Shown one piece after another: positions 61,751-64,000 of a stretch of 64,000 nt of DNA. Below the pieces are notes generated by a model. It was given only the letters and a program-made list of their open reading frames with translations. It was not told where the DNA came from and did no database searches. The stretch's first letter is position 1; each line of letters starts with the position of its first letter. Made by a program: the position numbers and the translations under genes. Source of the DNA: Mesostigma viride (Eukaryota; Streptophyta; Mesostigmatophyceae; Mesostigmatales; Mesostigmataceae); NCBI GenBank assembly GCA_009746045.1, contig RPFO01000213.1:6915609-6979608 (forward strand), written 5' to 3'.

Positions 61751-62169
61751 GAGCAAAGAAAGAGGCCGACAAAACCAGCCAGAGCGGCTTTTAGTCGCAA
61801 AACCTCCCTTATCCCTAGCTAACTGACGTCATTAAACCCTTATGTTCAGTGATGCCAGTAAGACGCTAACCGTACAGACCGGGGGTAGAATATCCCGAAT
61901 CTGCACGGCTAGTATTAAATAATGCGTAGGTTGTTCTTTTCAGGGGCACTGCACCTCACGCCCCGTTCCGCCCGGGTATAATCAACCCAAGCGCGGAACG
62001 CACATTTTATTTAATTAATTTTCAACCATGCACTATACTGCATCTACTAATCACAAAAGCTCTAGCCAAACAGCTACGAGAAAACACTACGACCTATAAG
62101 CCGCTCATCCAGCGGCCTCTTGTTCCCGCATTCACGTATAGAAGAAACTCCGTTCAAAGAACCCCGATT
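61751..62169 (-). repeat. A1 repeat
   Basis: 419 bp. Differs from A2 by a few bases (attcaattcatttttc/atttaattaattttc; gctagtaag/gccagtaag). Confidence 0.9.
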
Positions 62170-62440
62170 GCATGGTAGAAAGAGAAACTCGCGCGCGTAT
62201 GCGGAGGCGCAGGGTCAAAACCTCGTGGCTGACAGAGCCCAGAGCGGATGTTTTGGAGCCTGATGTGAGGTATTCCGGCCAGTAAGTTCCTATAAAACTG
62301 CCTTGCAAGGTATATCGAACCTACCCGGGATTAATATGGAATTAGTTATTAGATGCGGATTTAAAGCTCTAGTTAGGGATAGGGAGCCGCCTAGTATCTC
62401 GCCCCACGCGCAAATTAAGGTTGTAGTAGCCTCTAGCTAA
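62170..62440. mobile_element. Core of a third hairpin-core-hairpin element
   Basis: 'gcagggtcaaaacctcgtgg' (about 62207), 'agagcggatg', 'cctacccgggattaatat' and 'tagggatagggagccgccta' follow the core of copy 1 in order. The start TGCATGGTAG matches the right arm of the hairpin at about 58673, but complete hairpins are not visible; the YR element adjoins it. Confidence 0.5.
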
Positions 62441-62557
62441 TTTTTAAATCCATTCTTTAAACTACTTTTAAAGAAAACCGATACATATTTATTGCTGTGG
62501 AGGCATTGCCATGATATTTTTTTCGTGTGTGCCTCGTGGCTTTGAGCAATGATGCAG

Positions 62558-62626
62558 TGAGCTGGAGAACACCCGCATAACTGGCACTATCCCAGATCTG
62601 AGCGTGGCGCTTTATCTGACCGAGTT
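62558..62626 (+). CDS. LRR gene exon 7: one repeat
   Basis: The acceptor is 'gatgcag' and the donor is 'gtaagt'. The exon is 69 bp, reading ELENTRITGTIPDLSVALYL and then TE, with a clear TGTIPDL core. The CT left by exon 6 plus its first base T gives Leu, again in phase. Intron 6 before it is 14.4 kb and filled with mobile DNA; exons between 48.2 and 62.5 kb may have been missed. Confidence 0.75.
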
Positions 62627-62784
62627 GTAAGTATGTCCAATGATGCCACAACCTGCCTTACCTGCAACTGTCCGCTTGTGCTCTGAGCTGGGCAGAGCAA
62701 TAGGCCCGTTCTTATTTGCCATGCATTGTGCTGTTTAGTGAGTATGTATTGGCTTGGCTTCGTGCATATTATGTGTAGTGTATC

Positions 62785-62822
<38 letters not shown>

Positions 62823-63326
62823 TGTGTCTGCCGGCACATATCTTTGTCGCGACCCATGCGGTCTAGATCCCTCCAAGGCCTGCATGGTGGGCCGGCAGCG
62901 ATGTGGCTGCGTGTCGTAGTTTTGTGATGTAGTTAGTTGTACCTTGTGCAGCTGGCGTGATCCTTGGATGTCCGTGTCAGATTACTATTTCTTCAGGGTT
63001 CTTCTTTTCGGGGTTTTCCTTATGTTGCATGCCAATCTCACCACCGTAATCTATCATTCTTAATGAATATATATATCGACACTTACCCGGGCTATATGGC
63101 TGACATCTTGCTCCGCCGGACGCGGGCTGACTTTGCGGCACAGCACGGTTATTACATAGGCTGTTTTACTTCATTCCGCAGTGTGGATCGAGTGTCCCAT
63201 GCCGGCTGTAGCTATTTTGTCATGGTATCTCTTGTTAGCGTTTGCTTTGTTTATTTTTAATTGCGTGTCTTCCCTCTGATGTAAGTAAATATACTTCATA
63301 TATATTACTACACTTTTTTATATATT
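62627..63326. other. Intron after exon 7: TG microsatellite, otherwise unassigned
   Basis: A (TG)n tract of about 33 bases lies at 62789-62821. No further LRR exon could be recognised up to 63326. Confidence 0.5.
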
Positions 63327-64000
63327 ATCGTTTTGCTGTGAATGTCGTTTAATTAACACATGCGGGAAAGATAGGGCCGCTAGGCCTTGGCCTGCATGTG
63401 GAAGGCTGTCTGCGACATGGGCTGACTAATTCCATCGGTACAAAGGGTTTCATGCTCGCCTGAATTTTCTTTGGATGACCCGGTTGTTTATAAGGATCGG
63501 TGGCTATTAATTAGTGGCCGGTCTGAAAAATTAATTGTAGGTTTTATACGACTTGCTCGCAAAGATTCGCATTTGGTTGCACCGGCTGAGATTAGCTAGG
63601 GACCTGTAGGGTTGGCTGGTTGCTTAACGAATCTTTAACTGATTTTTTTTGTTTAGTGAGTCGTGATTCATTATTGTATAGTGGACTCGGGCCGGCCCAA
63701 GGGGTCGATAGGCGAGTTTTATGTTTGTCACTCTTGAGAACCTTGTACGACTACCTGTACGGTGAGCGCTCTAGCCTGGGGGTGCGTGGGCACGTTCTTT
63801 GTAGTGGCGTTTTCAGCACTCTTCAGGCGGGCGTGTGATGCATGCCGGATCATGTCAGCTTGTGTGTCGGCGGACCATGCCTTAAGCAAGCTACACTTGA
63901 AAGTAAACTACTGTCGGCTGGCAATGATCCGCAATTGTTTCTTTCTCCGCAATTGTGGCTTCTTGCTTCCGCGCGCGGATTTAGAAACCACTGCATTTGC
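63327..64000 (+). mobile_element. YR retroelement A repeat followed by B repeat, running off the window
   Basis: Starts ATCGTTTTGCTGTGAATGTC, a diverged A start, and follows A2 of 35431-40877 through 'cggaccatgccttaagcaag'. The B repeat begins at about 63956 ('tggcttcttgcttccgcgcg') and is cut by the window end. No B repeat precedes it, so this may be a solo A-B unit or the 5' part of an element whose internal DNA is lost. Confidence 0.7.

Larger units (their letters stand above)
60213..62169 (-). mobile_element. Non-autonomous YR retroelement with complete split direct repeats
   Basis: Read on the minus strand: A1 62169-61751, internal 61750-60916, B1 60915-60791, A2 60790-60371, a 33-bp spacer, B2 60337-60213. 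A1 and A2 are 419 and 420 bp and nearly identical. B1 and B2 are both 125 bp and identical by eye. A begins AATCGGGGTTCTTTGAACGG, like the A start of the coding element. The 835-bp internal region is GC-rich; overlapping frames (for example 184 codons on the minus strand, 60898-61452) show no domain. Confidence 0.88.

Noticed and set aside
62964-63260. 98-codon frame after exon 7 as a possible further LRR exon
   Set aside because: No LRR motif, and candidate splice sites do not keep phase 2.

Overview
This is eukaryotic, non-organellar DNA. There is no bacterial gene packing, and reading frames longer than about 150 codons occur only in a retrotransposon, in low-complexity DNA or in GC-rich repeats. 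The one host gene I can support is a leucine-rich-repeat (LRR) gene on the + strand. Its visible exons lie at about 10.25, 16.77, 19.27, 41.82, 47.88, 48.11 and 62.56 kb. An LRRNT-type cap is followed by exons of 66-87 bp that each carry one repeat. All introns are phase 2, as in plant LRR receptor genes. With the retrotransposon types present, this suggests a green-lineage alga or a similar protist with a bloated genome; the species cannot be fixed from the sequence.

Almost everything else is mobile DNA lying in or beside this gene's introns. (1) Four families of TTAA-target (piggyBac-like) non-autonomous elements have termini starting CCC: 1-982, 6851-8200, 8302-10002, 17448-18418, 35990-37329, 38415-40108 and 56901-58605, plus fragments. 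(2) There are two intact hAT-like elements with perfect 8-bp target duplications (3680-6122, 45976-47506) and one truncated copy (19547-20821). (3) There are three complete short LTR elements with 5-bp target duplications: 29123-33802, the element 30493-32963 nested inside it, and 41913-44582. (4) Tyrosine-recombinase (YR) retrotransposons carry split direct repeats of the PAT/Ngaro/TOC layout A1-internal-B1-A2-B2. One is coding but decayed (49709-55768); non-coding ones lie at 35431-40877 and 60213-62169, with fragments elsewhere. (5) There are hairpin-core-hairpin elements, foldback elements and a Ty1/copia relic.

The most striking object is an almost pure CAG array of 3,490 bp (20822-24311), about 1,163 units with one single-base interruption. 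It sits in the 22-kb third intron, at the junction between a truncated hAT copy and the 3' part of a TTAA element.

Region by region: 0-10 kb is nested TTAA and hAT elements upstream of the first recognisable LRR exon. 10-19 kb holds exons 1-3 with moderate introns. 19-42 kb is intron 3 (CAG array, copia relic, nested LTR elements, YR element with two TTAA insertions). 42-48 kb is intron 4 (LTR element, its inverted fragment, hAT). 48-62.5 kb is intron 6 (coding YR element, TTAA element, hairpin elements, second YR element). 62.6-64 kb has a TG microsatellite and another YR fragment. All alignments were done by eye; percentages are not given because none were computed.
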